NCBI GenBank assembly: GCA_012839215.1
Contig: DUNV01000106.1
Span: 1-40,794 of the forward strand
DNA from: Bacillota bacterium
GTDB taxonomy: Bacteria > Bacillota > Dethiobacteria > DTU022 > UBA8154
DNA length: 40,794 bases
Reading direction: 5' to 3'
Positions 1 to 8,030 of the stretch are shown here, piece after piece. The notes below the pieces were generated by a model, which saw nothing but the letters and a program-made list of their open reading frames with translations, was not told the origin of the DNA and ran no database searches. Made by a program: the position numbers and the translations under genes. Numbering within the stretch: position 1 is the first letter of the stretch; the number at the start of each line of letters is the position of its first letter.

Positions 1-265
1 CGGATTTATGGTAGGCATTGCACGGGAAGCGGCCCGGGTAGGTGGGGGTTCACTACCTCTTGCCCTACTGAAAAGCTGCCAGGTTTATCTGGAACCCAAA
101 AATGTAAGCCCCGCCTTTATCACGGAGAAACTTCGGCGATCCGATCCGCCGGTCCTGGTGCGGGTGAAAAAAAACAGGGTCTTTTTTGATTTGCGTTCAC
201 TGCGGGAGGAGGACGATGAACTTCTGCTAGAGGCTCTTTATCAGGTGGTGCTATCGGGAAAATAG
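1..265 (+). CDS. selA: L-seryl-tRNA(Sec) selenium transferase, C-terminal part
   Basis: This is the 3' end of a gene that begins before the window; the reading frame is open from base 2. SelA is a PLP enzyme that converts seryl-tRNA(Sec) to selenocysteinyl-tRNA(Sec) using selenophosphate. The visible 88 residues carry the SelA C-terminal pattern: a GGSLPL segment, then a LRRSDPPVLVRVKKNRVFFD stretch (loop plus beta strands of the small domain) and a DLRSL motif followed by acidic residues. It lies 61 nt before selB, the usual selAB order, so the two are probably co-transcribed. The PLP lysine and the N-terminal domain are outside the window and cannot be checked. Confidence 0.9.
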   Translation, partial: GFMVGIAREAARVGGGSLPLALLKSCQVYLEPKNVSPAFITEKLRRSDPPVLVRVKKNRVFFDLRSLREEDDELLLEALYQVVLSGK

Positions 266-326
266 CGGCGTTACTAAAGCATTAACAATAGGATTTGCAT
301 TTTAAAAAGGGGGATGCTGGCCGGGA

Positions 327-2219
327 ATGATTATTGGAACAGCGGGGCATGTCGATCATGGTAAAACTGAACTTACGAAGGCCCTTACCGGGATAGATAC
401 TGATCGTCTCCACCAGGAAAAAGAACGGGGTATATCTATAGATATTGGTTTTGCCCCACTGCATTTTTCTGAAGGCCGCGTTGCAGGGCTGATCGATGTT
501 CCCGGGCATGAAAAATTTATCCACAATATGCTGGCGGGTATCGGAGGTATCGATCTTGTCCTCATGGTTATCGATGCCCTAGAAGGGGTGATGCCCCAGA
601 CGCGGGAACACCTCGATATTTTGGAACTTTTGGGGGTTAAAAAAGGGATCGTTGCCATTACCAAAAAAGACCTGGCCGATAGCGAATGGTTGGAGATGGT
701 TATAGAAGAGGTTAAGGATCATCTAAAGGGGACTTTCCTGTCTGAGGCTCCTATTCACACTGTTTCTGCCTTTACTGGCGAGGGAGTGCCCGAGCTTAAA
801 TCTTTCCTGGAACAAATGTATGAGACCTTTTCCGGTAAGGATACAGAAGCACCCCTGCGCGTGCCCATCGATCGATCCTTTACGATTTCCGGTTTTGGGA
901 CTGTTGTTACCGGCACCCTGCTCAGCGGAAAGGTGAGTGTTGGCCAGTCTGTGGAGGTACTGCCACCCGGGAAAGTTTGCCGGGTCAGGGGTATCCAGGT
1001 TTTCGGCAAAAATGTAGAACAGGCTTTTGCCGGGCAAAGGGTGGCGGTCAATCTGGCCGGGTTGGATAAAAAAGAGGTTCAAAGGGGTAGCGTACTCGCA
1101 GTTCCCGGATATTTTCATCTGACACGTTTCCTTGATGCCAGGCTAAAACTCCTTCCTTCAGCGCCAAAACCCCTCGTTAATATGGCCCCTGTTCATTTTT
1201 ACCTCGGCACGGCCAGACTGGTGGCCCGTCTGTTGCTACTGGGATCTGACGTTCTGGAACCGGGAAAGGAAGGCCTGGTGCAATGCCGGCTCGTAAAGCC
1301 CCTTGTGGCGAGCCGCGGGGATCAGTTTATCATCCGTTCTTATTCCCCGATGGTCACAATCGGGGGCGGGACTGTTCTTGATGAGCGTCCGCCGAGGCAT
1401 AAACGCTTTAAAAAAGAGGTTTTGGAGACCCTGCGGGAGCTGGGTAAAGAAGATTTACTGCCCTTCATCATGCAAAAGATGAATTCTGCCGGCGGAGCAA
1501 CCCTTCAGGAACTGGCAAAGCTTGCCAAATTGGGTGAGGAGCCCCTGCAATTGCTTTTACAGAAGGCCCTACGGCAAAAAAAGATTGTCCTGCTGGGGGA
1601 TTTATACGTTACAACCACAACAATAGAAGAATGGACCAAAAATATTCTAGAAGGACTCAGCCTCTACCATCGGCAAAAACCCTTATCACCTGGTATTTCC
1701 AAAGCCCATTTGGGGGGGCTGATAACCCGCCAGGTTACCAGCCGGGCCTATGATGCTCTTCTTGCCCACCTTGGGGAAAAGGATCTCATCAGGGTTTCTG
1801 GCGAAATGGTTTCCCTTTTCGATTTTTCACCAAGGCCAACGGGGATGCAGGAACAAAAATTAATCCAGATTAGGACATTTTTCCAGCAAAGAGGGCTGGG
1901 TACTGTCAATCTCCGGGAGTGGGAGGAAAAGTTGCAATTACCACCCGGAGAAATGGAAAATCTACTGGATTATCTCGCCCGCCAGGGTGCCATTACCAAA
2001 ATAACCGAGGACTTTTATCTGGATGGCAGGATTTACCAACAGTGTTTGGAAATATTGAAGGATTACTTTCAGGATCACCGGGCGATTACCTTGGGGCAGT
2101 ACCGCGACCTGATTAAAGGATCACGTAAAATTGCCCAAACCCTGCTTGAACATTTTGATGGATGCAAATATACCAAAAGGGTGGGGGATGAAAGAGTTGT
2201 ATGGAAGATGCCGCTTTGA
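327..2219 (+). CDS. selB: Selenocysteine-specific elongation factor SelB
   Basis: SelB is the GTPase that carries Sec-tRNA(Sec) to the ribosome at UGA codons marked by a SECIS hairpin. The 630-residue product has the G1 motif GHVDHGKT (residues 7-14), the EF-Tu-like switch segment ERGISIDIGF, DVPGH (57-61) as G3, and TKKD in place of the usual NKxD near residue 112. Domains II and III follow. The C-terminal third reads as the winged-helix repeats that bind the SECIS element. The ATG at 327 gives the canonical MIIGTAGHVDHGK start; a purine-rich GGGGGAT lies slightly far upstream. It sits directly after selA. The length is normal for the family. No selenoprotein gene with an in-frame UGA was recognised in this window. 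Confidence 0.95.
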   Translation: MIIGTAGHVDHGKTELTKALTGIDTDRLHQEKERGISIDIGFAPLHFSEGRVAGLIDVPGHEKFIHNMLAGIGGIDLVLMVIDALEGVMPQTREHLDILELLGVKKGIVAITKKDLADSEWLEMVIEEVKDHLKGTFLSEAPIHTVSAFTGEGVPELKSFLEQMYETFSGKDTEAPLRVPIDRSFTISGFGTVVTGTLLSGKVSVGQSVEVLPPGKVCRVRGIQVFGKNVEQAFAGQRVAVNLAGLDKKEVQRGSVLAVPGYFHLTRFLDARLKLLPSAPKPLVNMAPVHFYLGTARLVARLLLLGSDVLEPGKEGLVQCRLVKPLVASRGDQFIIRSYSPMVTIGGGTVLDERPPRHKRFKKEVLETLRELGKEDLLPFIMQKMNSAGGATLQELAKLAKLGEEPLQLLLQKALRQKKIVLLGDLYVTTTTIEEWTKNILEGLSLYHRQKPLSPGISKAHLGGLITRQVTSRAYDALLAHLGEKDLIRVSGEMVSLFDFSPRPTGMQEQKLIQIRTFFQQRGLGTVNLREWEEKLQLPPGEMENLLDYLARQGAITKITEDFYLDGRIYQQCLEILKDYFQDHRAITLGQYRDLIKGSRKIAQTLLEHFDGCKYTKRVGDERVVWKMPL

Positions 2220-2228
2220 ACCTTACCA

Positions 2229-2408
2229 CTATGAAGAAGAGCATTGCTTCATGTATTCGTAAATCAGCCTGTCCAATTCCAGGCTTAGGGCATAGGTTTT
2301 TTCGCATGTAAGAGGGCGGCCGCGGCAGGAGTCCACCTTTTGATTGAGCTGGCACCTTAAATTTTCGATGCGTGTGCTTAATCCCAAGCATTCTTTTTGG
2401 TAATTCAT
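2229..2408 (-). CDS. Spo0E-like aspartyl-phosphate phosphatase
   Basis: Spo0E-family proteins are very small helical-hairpin proteins that dephosphorylate Spo0A~P and delay sporulation. The 59-residue product ends with LSLELDRLIYEYMKQ, which matches the family signature SxELDxLIxxY, and the first half (IENLRCQLNQKV) is the expected first helix. I chose the ATG at 2408 because AGGGGTGG lies 9 nt upstream. A GTG at 2438 is in frame but has no ribosome binding site. The gene converges on selB with a 9-nt gap. Upstream there is a TATAAT -10 with Spo0A-box-like sequences, so the target may control its own phosphatase. The family call is fairly secure; the physiological target is inferred. Confidence 0.8.
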   Translation of the reverse strand: MNYQKECLGLSTRIENLRCQLNQKVDSCRGRPLTCEKTYALSLELDRLIYEYMKQCSSS

Positions 2409-2452
2409 TTTTTTAAACCACCCCTGGTATGAAGGCACTGTTATTTTATTCC

Positions 2453-2491
2453 ATTATACTTCTGCGATACTTAGACATTGATACTTCGACA
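2453..2491 (-). promoter_or_regulatory. Probable Spo0A-controlled promoter of the spo0E-like gene
   Basis: Read on the minus strand, a perfect -10 TATAAT (2458-2453) lies about 45 nt before the ATG. No good -35 hexamer is present. In its place is TGTCTAA (2477-2471), and 14 nt further up a perfect 0A box TGTCGAA (2491-2485). A box over the -35 position of a sigma-A promoter is the known layout of Spo0A-activated promoters. Binding is inferred, not shown. Confidence 0.6.
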
Positions 2492-2497
2492 TTAAAA

Positions 2498-2526
2498 TTG
2501 ACAGTCCTTTCTTTTAAATGAATAAT
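2498..2526 (+). promoter_or_regulatory. Candidate promoter for the Hdr/Etf/Flx operon
   Basis: TTGACA at 2498-2503 and AATAAT at 2521-2526 are separated by exactly 17 nt. Downstream lies about 400 nt of leader before the first gene at 2944. It is divergent from the spo0E-like promoter and only 7 nt from a Spo0A-like box, so the two may be controlled together. A promoter nearer the gene cannot be excluded. Confidence 0.45.
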
Positions 2527-2943
2527 CTGTAAAATTAGTTATAAATTATATTAACTTTTACGTTAAATGTTATTTTTTCTTAAAATATGTCACCATTTCG
2601 CCAACACTAACCTTAGAAACAAAACCTATAACAGTTAAGCGGTAGATCTATATAAACACAACTTAAAAAAGTGCAACAATATTTTAATCTTAAAAAGAAG
2701 AAGGATTTTTAATTTAAAGCGTCGAAAACAACTCTAAGAGAGATTTTTGTGAATTCCTTTGCCCATGGGGGAAAAGCAGGTTAAAAAAATGGAAGGGAGG
2801 AAAAGACTTTCAAGACTTGTTTTTAGTTTTTGCTGTACCATTTTTTACTTAGGTAAAGTGTGAGCAGGAAACCCGGGGTAGAGCTTCGGAACTCCCGGAA
2901 CATGTTTCCGGGCGTGATGTTAATCCTGAAGTGAGGTATGAAG
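2527..2943 (+). other. AT-rich leader region with a hairpin before the Hdr/Etf operon
   Basis: This 417-nt stretch carries no credible gene. Most of it is very AT-rich. At 2894-2912 it holds a perfect 7-bp stem-loop (CCCGGAA, loop CATGT, TTCCGGG) with no T-run after it, which ends about 15 nt before the ribosome binding site. A one-mismatch 0A-box-like CGTCGAA is at 2720-2726. I recognise no known riboswitch class. It may be an untranslated leader that controls the operon, or just spacer DNA. Confidence 0.4.
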
Positions 2944-4092
2944 ATGAATACAGATGCAAATACAGTAATCGAGAGTTTCATTCAGAAATATGATCTGCTT
3001 GGGTGTATTCAGTGTGGAAGATGTACCGGGGGGTGCCCGGTAACAATTCGGACCGGCTTAAACCCACGCCGAATTGTTTATGATTCCCGGGATGAGGAAA
3101 TGCTGGAGGAACTATCTAATTTAACGGAAATTTGGGATTGTACCACTTGCAATACCTGCGCGGTAAGGTGTCCCAAAGGCCTTAAACCCGTTGATGTGCT
3201 TGTTGGCCTGAGGAACATGCTTGTAGAGGAAGGTGTTATCCAGCCGACGGTAAGGGATGCCCTGGAAAGTATTTTCCGGGAAGGCAATCCCTGGGATAAG
3301 CCACGGGCAACCCGTTGTGATTGGATGGAGGGGCTGGACGTTAGAATTGTTGAGCCCGGTGAAGAGGTGGAAAACCTTATTTTTGTCTGTTGTACTATTG
3401 CCTACGATCCCAAGGTTCAAGTGATCGCCCAAAACTTTGTGAAACTTCTCAATAAGGCAGGGGTTGATTACGGTTTTATTGGGGAGGATGAATCCTGCTG
3501 TGCCAGCGAGGCCCATAACATGGGCGAAGAGGGCCTTTTTGAAATGATGATCGAGGACAACACCGAGCTTTTAAACAGCTATGCTGCAAAACGCCTGGTG
3601 ACTCTTTCCCCGCACTGTTATTCGACTTTTAAGAATCAGTATCCTGATCTCAAGGCAGAGGTTATTCACTATTCTCACCTGTTAAAAGAACTCCTCGAAG
3701 AAAAGAAAATAGCTTTTGGTAAAGAATGTTCAGATAAAGTTATTTATCATGATCCCTGTTATCTCGGAAAACAGAACGATGTTTATGATGAGCCGCGCTA
3801 TGTCTTAAAACAGATCAAAGGGGCAGAAATTCTAGAATTTGAACGCAGTCGGGAACGCAGCCTCTGCTGCGAAGGCGGCGGTGGGAAAATGTGGGTCGAG
3901 GGAACAGAAACAAAGGAAGAACGCCTGGCAGAAACCCGTGTTAAAGATGCCAGGGAGCAGGGGGCCACTGTCTTGGCTGTTGCCTGTCCGTTTTGTGTTT
4001 TAACCTTGGATGACGCCCTCAAGGCCAAAGGTTTTGAAGAAGAGATGCGCGTCGCAGATGTTTTGGAATTTTTAGGGCCATTTATAGAGTAA
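2944..4092 (+). CDS. Fused HdrC/HdrB-like Fe-S protein (ferredoxin plus two CCG domains)
   Basis: Residues about 15-90 contain two [4Fe-4S] motifs, CIQCGRCTGGCP and CTTCNTCAVRCP, as in HdrC. The rest carries two cysteine-rich CCG domains of the HdrB/HdrD/GlpC type. The second has all parts (DPCYLG, CCEGGGGKMW, ACPFC). The first has VCCTIAY, SCCASEAHN and a single-Cys SPHC. There are no membrane helices, so unlike HdrDE-type quinone-linked proteins it should be soluble. It is the first gene of a run with etfB, etfA, hdrA and Flx-like genes and probably carries electrons between the ETF and HdrA. I prefer the second ATG (2944), because AAGTGAGG ends 7 nt before it and only 1 nt before the ATG at 2938. 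The exact substrate is unknown. Confidence 0.85.
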   Translation: MNTDANTVIESFIQKYDLLGCIQCGRCTGGCPVTIRTGLNPRRIVYDSRDEEMLEELSNLTEIWDCTTCNTCAVRCPKGLKPVDVLVGLRNMLVEEGVIQPTVRDALESIFREGNPWDKPRATRCDWMEGLDVRIVEPGEEVENLIFVCCTIAYDPKVQVIAQNFVKLLNKAGVDYGFIGEDESCCASEAHNMGEEGLFEMMIEDNTELLNSYAAKRLVTLSPHCYSTFKNQYPDLKAEVIHYSHLLKELLEEKKIAFGKECSDKVIYHDPCYLGKQNDVYDEPRYVLKQIKGAEILEFERSRERSLCCEGGGGKMWVEGTETKEERLAETRVKDAREQGATVLAVACPFCVLTLDDALKAKGFEEEMRVADVLEFLGPFIE

Positions 4093-4200
4093 TTGTTTTT
4101 TAAAACAGGTAATATGTAGAAAACCCGGGTTGTCTCTGGTGGAAAAGGATGGCGAATTGGAAAAATTATTTTATTTAGTTGTAGGAGGTGGGAGTCTTAA

Positions 4201-4989
4201 ATGAATATATTTGTTTGCATTAAGCGGGTTCCCGATACATCCGAGGCGGAAGTAAAGGTGGACGCAAACGGCAAGGATGTGGATAGCAGCAAGTTTTCCT
4301 TCGATATCAATGATGCAGACAACTATGCCGTCGAGGAAGCTATTCTTATAAAGGAGAAAGTAGGAGGTAACGTCAAAGTTGTCAGCATGGGTCCCAAGGA
4401 TGGCGATGTGATGATTCGCATGGCCCTGGCCAAGGGCGGCGATAGTGCTATTCGTATCGAGGATCCACGTATTAACACTGTTGACCCACTTCAGGTGGCC
4501 AAAGTTTTGGCTGCTGCTGTGAAGGGGCAGGATTTTGACTTGGTGTTAACGGGATGTATGGCTGAAGACGATGGCAATATGGCCGTTGGAGTAGCCCTGG
4601 CTGAAACCCTGGGTGTTCCCCACGCAGCCATGGTAAAAAAGGTCGAGGTCGATGAGGGGAAAGTGAAAGTCTACCGCGAGCTTGAAGGCGGGCTCTCAGA
4701 AGTTGTGGAGCTGGCCCTGCCTGCGGTCCTGACCATCCAGACAGGTATTAACGAGCCTCGCTATGCTCCAATCAGGGGCATACGTATGGCCCAGAAAAAA
4801 GAATTAAAGGTTCTTAATCTGGATGATCTGGGGCTGGCTGAGGATGATGTCAGCGAAGGCTCATCCCTGGTTGAACTTAAAAACCTGTATATCCCCGAAG
4901 TTGTTTCCCATGCGGAAATTATCGAAGGGGAACCGGAGGAAAAAGCAGAAATTTTAGCTGACAAATTGGTGAAAGGAGGGTTATTGTAA
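4201..4989 (+). CDS. etfB: Electron transfer flavoprotein beta subunit
   Basis: EtfB is the small subunit of the FAD-containing ETF that accepts electrons from acyl-CoA dehydrogenases and similar flavoenzymes; in bifurcating ETFs it also carries the bifurcating FAD. The 262-residue product opens with MNIFVCIKRVPDTSEAEVKV and has the long alpha/beta fold with DINDADNYAVEEAI, LTGCMAEDDGNMAVG and GINEPRYAPIRGI, all typical of the family. A very strong AGGAGGTGGGAG lies before the ATG. It follows the Fe-S protein gene by 108 nt and is 2 nt from etfA. Whether this ETF is bifurcating cannot be decided from motifs by eye. Its location inside an Hdr/Flx locus points that way. Confidence 0.93.
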   Translation: MNIFVCIKRVPDTSEAEVKVDANGKDVDSSKFSFDINDADNYAVEEAILIKEKVGGNVKVVSMGPKDGDVMIRMALAKGGDSAIRIEDPRINTVDPLQVAKVLAAAVKGQDFDLVLTGCMAEDDGNMAVGVALAETLGVPHAAMVKKVEVDEGKVKVYRELEGGLSEVVELALPAVLTIQTGINEPRYAPIRGIRMAQKKELKVLNLDDLGLAEDDVSEGSSLVELKNLYIPEVVSHAEIIEGEPEEKAEILADKLVKGGLL

Positions 4990-4991
4990 TT

Positions 4992-5966
4992 ATGGGTACT
5001 ATACTTGTTTTAGCTGAACATCGTCAGGGTTCATTGCGGGATGTTTCTTTGGAGATGCTGACCAAAGCCTCGCAAGTGGCAGGGCAAAATGGGGGAGAAG
5101 TGGTAGCCCTCCTGTTGGGCAGCGGTGTGGATGCCTTGGCAGACAAGCTTGCTGGTTACAGTGACAAGGTTCTTTATGTGGATAACCCTCTTTTTGCAGA
5201 CTACAATGCAGAAAAATACCAGCTGGCCTTGGTAGAACTGGTTAAACAGTACAATCCCGAGCTTTTTATGATTGGCCATACAACCCAGGGGGTGGATCTG
5301 GCCCCGGCACTGGCTGTAGAGATGGGCATGCCTTTTGTCTCCGATGTGATCGAAATTGAACTTGCTGATGGCAAGCTACAGCCGGTACGTCAATACTATC
5401 AGGGTAAAGTTAACGCCAATTTTGCCTTTAAAGGTGAACCCCCCTATCTGGTTAGTTTTAGGGAGGCCACCTTAGAGGTTCCCGAACCTTCTAAACAGGG
5501 TTCCATAGAAAAGATTGAATCTCCACTAAAAGAGGATATTGAATATCGCAGATTTATTGAATATGTCGAAGCTGAAGTTGGCGATGTCGATATTACCCAA
5601 TCAGAAATTCTGGTAGCAATAGGGCGCGGTGTTCGAGAAGACAAAAACATGCCTATGATCCAGGAGCTTGCCAGCGCCATCAAGGCAGATCTTTGTGGTT
5701 CCCGCGCAGCTACGGATGCGGGTTGGCTTGAGCATGATCGCCAGGTCGGCACCTCAGGAAAAACTGTTAAACCAAAGCTGTATATCGCTATCGGTATTTC
5801 TGGAGCTTTCCAACACCTTGCCGGGATGAAGGGAGCAAAGACTATTGTAGCTATTAACAAGGATCCGGATGCTCCCATTTTTTCCGTGGCAGACTTTGCC
5901 ATTATCGACGATCTCTTTAAAGTTGTCCCCAAACTAACGGAAAAGCTCAAAGAGTTGGTGGGTTAA
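4992..5966 (+). CDS. etfA: Electron transfer flavoprotein alpha subunit
   Basis: EtfA pairs with EtfB and binds the electron-shuttling FAD through its C-terminal domain. In this 324-residue product that domain is clear: GRGVREDKNMPMIQ, CGSRAATDAGW, the QVGTSGKTVKP loop, YIAIGISGAFQH and AINKDPDAPIFSVADF. The N-terminal domain (residues 1-190) is the pseudo-symmetric ETF fold. There is no extra N-terminal ferredoxin domain, which some clostridial EtfA proteins carry. Both etf genes are adjacent, and hdrA follows after 63 nt. No acyl-CoA dehydrogenase gene is present in the window, so the electron donor must be encoded elsewhere. Confidence 0.93.
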   Translation: MGTILVLAEHRQGSLRDVSLEMLTKASQVAGQNGGEVVALLLGSGVDALADKLAGYSDKVLYVDNPLFADYNAEKYQLALVELVKQYNPELFMIGHTTQGVDLAPALAVEMGMPFVSDVIEIELADGKLQPVRQYYQGKVNANFAFKGEPPYLVSFREATLEVPEPSKQGSIEKIESPLKEDIEYRRFIEYVEAEVGDVDITQSEILVAIGRGVREDKNMPMIQELASAIKADLCGSRAATDAGWLEHDRQVGTSGKTVKPKLYIAIGISGAFQHLAGMKGAKTIVAINKDPDAPIFSVADFAIIDDLFKVVPKLTEKLKELVG

Positions 5967-6029
5967 TTTAGAACGCCTGAGAATAGATAGTTGATGCAGT
6001 TAATCTTTGTTGGAGGATGAAAGAGCGCA

Positions 6030-8030
6030 ATGAACAACAAGCCAAGAATTGGTGTGTATGTCTGTCACTGCGGGGCGAATATTGCCAAGACGGTAGATGT
6101 GGAGGCAGTTTCCGAGTTTGCTTCCCACCTCCCCTATGTCAAAGTGGCGCGCAACTATGCCTATATGTGTTCCGATCCAGGGCAACTTTTAATCAGGGAA
6201 GACATAAAAAACGAGGGACTGACCCGTGTTGTAGTGGCCTCTTGTTCCCCCCGCATGCATGAGCTGACCTTTCGCAAGACGCTTGCGGCGGCAGGGCTGA
6301 ACCCCTACTATCTGGAGATGGCCAATATCCGGGAACATTGTTCCTGGGTGCATACGGACAGGGATGAGGCTACAGCTAAAGCCAAAAGATTGGTTTATTC
6401 TGCTGTGGCCAAGGCCCGTCTATTGGAACCCCTGACGGAAAAAGAGGTTGAAGTTGAACCCTCCGCCCTGATTGTTGGAGGGGGGATTGCTGGAATACAA
6501 GCGGCGCTAGACATTGCCGCAGCAGGTTTTAAAGTCTACATGGTAGAAAAGACTACCTCTGTTGGTGGGAAAATGTCCCAGTTGGATAAAACCTTCCCCA
6601 CCCTGGACTGTTCTGCCTGTATTCTGACGCCAAAAATGGTCGATGTGGCCAGCCACCCCAATATCGAGTTGATGACCTACTCCAAGGTGGAGGATATTTC
6701 CGGCTATGTGGGCAATTTTGATGTCAAAGTACGCAAAAAGGCCCGTTATGTGGATATGGATAAATGTACCGGGTGCGGGGCCTGTGCCGAGGAGTGCCGA
6801 TTACGTGGCACGATCCCCAATGATTATGATATGGGCCTGGGCAAGAGGGGAGCCATCTACCTTCCCTTCCCGCAGGCTGTCCCGGCAAAATATACCATTG
6901 ATCCCGATCGTTGTTTGATGCTTACCAGGGGAAAATGCGGTAAGGGACCCAAGTGTGTGGAGGCCTGCGCGGTGGGGGCCGTTAATTTTGAACAAGAAGA
7001 TGAAATTGTCGAGTTTAAGGTAGGCACTGTTATTATTGCCACAGGTTATGAGATCTTCGATGCCTCCAAAAAGCCGGAATATGGCTATGGCCAGTATCCC
7101 AATGTTATCAACGGGCTGGAACTGGAGCGTCTGGTTGCTGCTTCCGGGCCTACCGGCGGGGAGATCGTTATCGGCAAAGGGGACAAGGCCATGGTTCCCA
7201 AGGAAGTGGCCTTCATTAGCTGCGTTGGTTCCCGGGATGACAGCGTGGACAAACCTTACTGTTCCCGGGTTTGCTGCATGTACTCCGCCAAGCTTGCCCA
7301 CCTGATTTTGGAAAAACTTCCCGAGGCCAATGTCAGGATCTACTATATGGATGTCCGTGCCTTTGGCAAGGGATATGAAGAATTTTACGATCGTGTTCGC
7401 CGGGAGGGTGTCCACTATATCCGGGGTAACCCTTCCGAAATATTTAAGCGCGGCGATAAGCTGGTGGTTAAGGCAGAAGATACATTGGCAGGAAGGCCCC
7501 TGGAAGATGAGGTGGACCTGGTGGTTCTGGCCGTTGGCCTGGAACCGCGCCAGGATGCCCGGGAGATCATTGATATTCTCAAACTCTCCCAATCTGCAGA
7601 CGGCTTTTACATGGAGGCCCACCCCAAACTGGCACCCGTTGATACCGCCACCGATGGAGTATATCTGGCCGGCTGTGCCCAAGGTCCCAAGGACATCCCC
7701 GACACTGTAGCCCAGGCTAAAGGTGCTGCCGCCTCAGCGCTGATCCTGCTCTCCAGCGGGCAGGTAAAGGTGCAGGCACAAATTTCCATTGTAGATGAAT
7801 CAACCTGTCGCGGCTGTGGGTTCTGCGTGGAAATCTGCCCCTATGGTGCCATTGAATTAGTAGAAATCAATCGCATGGGGAATATGGCCCAGGTTGCCAG
7901 GGTAAACGAAGCTCTATGCAAGGGCTGTGGTGCCTGCGCGGCCGGCTGCCTGTCCGGTTCCATTCAGCAGAGATCATTCAAGGACCAACAGATCCTACCG
8001 CAAATTGCAGTATTGGGGGCTATGAAATGA
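6030..8030 (+). CDS. hdrA: Heterodisulfide reductase subunit A-like flavin/Fe-S protein
   Basis: HdrA carries the FAD that performs electron bifurcation in Hdr complexes. The 666-residue product is full length. The N-terminal domain begins with VCHCGANIAKTVDV. A Rossmann FAD motif GGGIAG is at 150-155 and the HdrA signature CSACILTPKM begins at 194. Cysteines at 246/249/252/256 and 295/303/309/313 form an internal pair of clusters, and two C-terminal ferredoxin motifs lie at 593-603 and 630-640. All cluster positions are cysteines; no in-frame UGA was seen. GGAGGATG precedes the ATG by 10 nt. The stop overlaps the start of the next gene (ATGA), which implies tight coupling to the MvhD/FlxD-like subunit. 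Confidence 0.93.
   Translation: MNNKPRIGVYVCHCGANIAKTVDVEAVSEFASHLPYVKVARNYAYMCSDPGQLLIREDIKNEGLTRVVVASCSPRMHELTFRKTLAAAGLNPYYLEMANIREHCSWVHTDRDEATAKAKRLVYSAVAKARLLEPLTEKEVEVEPSALIVGGGIAGIQAALDIAAAGFKVYMVEKTTSVGGKMSQLDKTFPTLDCSACILTPKMVDVASHPNIELMTYSKVEDISGYVGNFDVKVRKKARYVDMDKCTGCGACAEECRLRGTIPNDYDMGLGKRGAIYLPFPQAVPAKYTIDPDRCLMLTRGKCGKGPKCVEACAVGAVNFEQEDEIVEFKVGTVIIATGYEIFDASKKPEYGYGQYPNVINGLELERLVAASGPTGGEIVIGKGDKAMVPKEVAFISCVGSRDDSVDKPYCSRVCCMYSAKLAHLILEKLPEANVRIYYMDVRAFGKGYEEFYDRVRREGVHYIRGNPSEIFKRGDKLVVKAEDTLAGRPLEDEVDLVVLAVGLEPRQDAREIIDILKLSQSADGFYMEAHPKLAPVDTATDGVYLAGCAQGPKDIPDTVAQAKGAAASALILLSSGQVKVQAQISIVDESTCRGCGFCVEICPYGAIELVEINRMGNMAQVARVNEALCKGCGACAAGCLSGSIQQRSFKDQQILPQIAVLGAMK

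Noticed and set aside
6801-7682. A 293-residue frame on the minus strand
   Set aside because: It lies opposite hdrA, which is full length with all cluster motifs. The frame is a shadow of hdrA codon use.
7916-8026. Upstream extension of the MvhD/FlxD-like frame
   Set aside because: It lies inside the last ferredoxin motif of hdrA in another frame; the ATG at 8027 with a GGGGG site fits the family start.
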